In this document: piece after piece, positions 63,307-64,000 of the stretch
Layout: every line of letters begins with the position of its first letter
How positions within the stretch are numbered: the stretch's first letter is position 1
DNA from: Saccharothrix sp. NRRL B-16314
GTDB taxonomy: Bacteria; Actinomycetota; Actinomycetes; Mycobacteriales; Pseudonocardiaceae
Length of the DNA: 64,000 nucleotides
Direction of reading: 5' to 3'
NCBI RefSeq assembly: GCF_000716595.1
Contig: NZ_JNXC01000001.1
Span: forward strand, 310,001-374,000
Notes under the pieces: generated by a model
The model's database searches: none
What the model was told of the DNA's origin: nothing
Seen by the model: only the letters and a program-made list of their open reading frames with translations
Position numbers and translations under genes: made by a program

Positions 63307-64000
63307 GCCGACACCCCCAATCCGGTCGACTCCGGCGTGCTGATCTTCTTGCCGCCGGTGCGCTTCTCCAGGTACCGCGACAGGTGGCCCAGCGGCAGCG
63401 TGATGATCAGGTAGCACAGGCCCGCGATGAGGATCGGCGTCAGGGACGGCGACCGGCTCAGCGTCTCGCGGCCGAACTTGGTCAGCTCGTACTGCTCGCG
63501 GAACAGGCCCAGGATGTAGATCAGCGACGAGTCCTTGGTGAGCAGGATCAGCTCGTTGGTCAGCGGCGGCAGGATGATCCGGAACGCCTGCGGGATCACG
63601 ATGGTGACCGTCGCGCGGGCGCTGGACATGCCCAGCGAGCGGGCCGCCTCGATCTGGCCCTTGGGCACGGCCTGGATGCCGGCGCGGATCGTCTCCGCCA
63701 TGTAGGCCGCGCCGACGCTGCCGAGCGCCAGCATCACCGTGCTCAGCGGGTCGAACTGGAGCTGGAACGCGATCGGCACGCCGTAGTAGATGGCGATGAA
63801 GACCAGCAGTGCGGGCACACCGCGGAAGACCTCGATGTAGACCATCGCGATCCAGCGGTACGGCGCGACCGACGACAGCCGCATCAGCGCCAGGACCAGG
63901 CCGAGCGCCAGGCCGAACGCGAAGCCGAGGGCGGTGTAGATGATGGTGTTCTTCAACGCCACCGTGATGACGTTCGGGAACATCGCCGACGCGATCTCGG
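63303..64000 (-). CDS. Polar amino acid ABC transporter permease, 5' end off the window
   Basis: Partial: the frame is open to the right edge and the N-terminus is missing. HisM/GlnM-type permease with about five visible spans, [12 protein letters not shown], and the EAA loop [21 protein letters not shown]. An internal ATG at 63983 is within the coding frame and is probably not the start. Operon with the ATPase. Confidence 0.92.
   Translation of the reverse strand, partial: EIASAMFPNVITVALKNTIIYTALGFAFGLALGLVLALMRLSSVAPYRWIAMVYIEVFRGVPALLVFIAIYYGVPIAFQLQFDPLSTVMLALGSVGAAYMAETIRAGIQAVPKGQIEAARSLGMSSARATVTIVIPQAFRIILPPLTNELILLTKDSSLIYILGLFREQYELTKFGRETLSRSPSLTPILIAGLCYLIITLPLGHLSRYLEKRTGGKKISTPESTGLGVSA

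Noticed and set aside
63303..63983. Complete permease gene starting at ATG 63983
   Set aside because: The frame is open to the window edge with coding-like sequence upstream, so the true start lies outside.

Overview
High-GC DNA (roughly 70% or more), with many GTG starts, Tat substrates, WXG100-type proteins, an F420-type oxidoreductase and an inositol-phosphate synthase. It points to an actinobacterium of the Pseudonocardiales, most like the Saccharothrix/Actinosynnema/Lentzea group. The order GT87 mannosyltransferase - class A PBP (ponA) - DUF5318 - PadR - ino1 is the conserved actinobacterial block known from mycobacteria (Rv0046c-Rv0051), which usually lies near oriC. The genus is an inference from gene content and style; no rRNA or tRNA gene was seen.

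Layout. 1-7.8 kb: two tandem secreted GH23/golvesin-type proteins, the first cut by the left edge. 8-17.3 kb: the ponA/ino1 block, interrupted by two secreted proteins (a HAF-repeat protein and a small one). 17.3-26.9 kb: HAD phosphatase, two tandem Tat-exported PhoX phosphatases with candidate PHO boxes, an SDR, a secreted protein, an amidohydrolase and a Pro/Ala-rich coiled-coil protein. 27-31 kb: an orphan histidine kinase, a 32-aa membrane peptide, a divergent nitric-oxide-synthase-like haem protein, and TrmB with a partner. 31-35.2 kb: mycosin-like protease and a duplicated ABC exporter. 35.4-40.9 kb: PPOX enzyme, HAD phosphatase, TetR/SDR operon, a two-component system and a membrane protein. 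41-44.8 kb: a dynamin-GrpE-like-dynamin operon. 45-49.2 kb: CHRD protein with class F sortase, an acidic Asp-rich protein and two acetyltransferase-type genes. 49.6-54.2 kb: PEP carboxykinase, a DnaA-box-like cluster, a septum-formation lipoprotein and a Cys-to-Ser pyroglutamyl-peptidase homologue. 54.3-57.4 kb: a small type VII secretion cassette without an ATPase. 57.5-64 kb: GntR, DUF3311 plus solute:sodium symporter, a large membrane protein and a polar amino acid ABC transporter cut by the right edge.

How the parts relate. Most of the window is chromosomal housekeeping plus envelope functions: wall synthesis (ponA), phosphate scavenging (PhoX pair), surface proteins and secretion (sortase, WXG100, secreted hydrolases), membrane remodelling (dynamins) and uptake of organic acids and amino acids. 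No IS element, prophage or CRISPR was seen. The least-explained signals are a 22-bp hairpin-like repeat family behind two stop codons (22415-22535 and 35835-35900), a four-site DnaA-box-like cluster (52015-52068), the altered haem-ligand loop of the NOS homologue, the dynamin/GrpE operon and the Ser-for-Cys peptidase.
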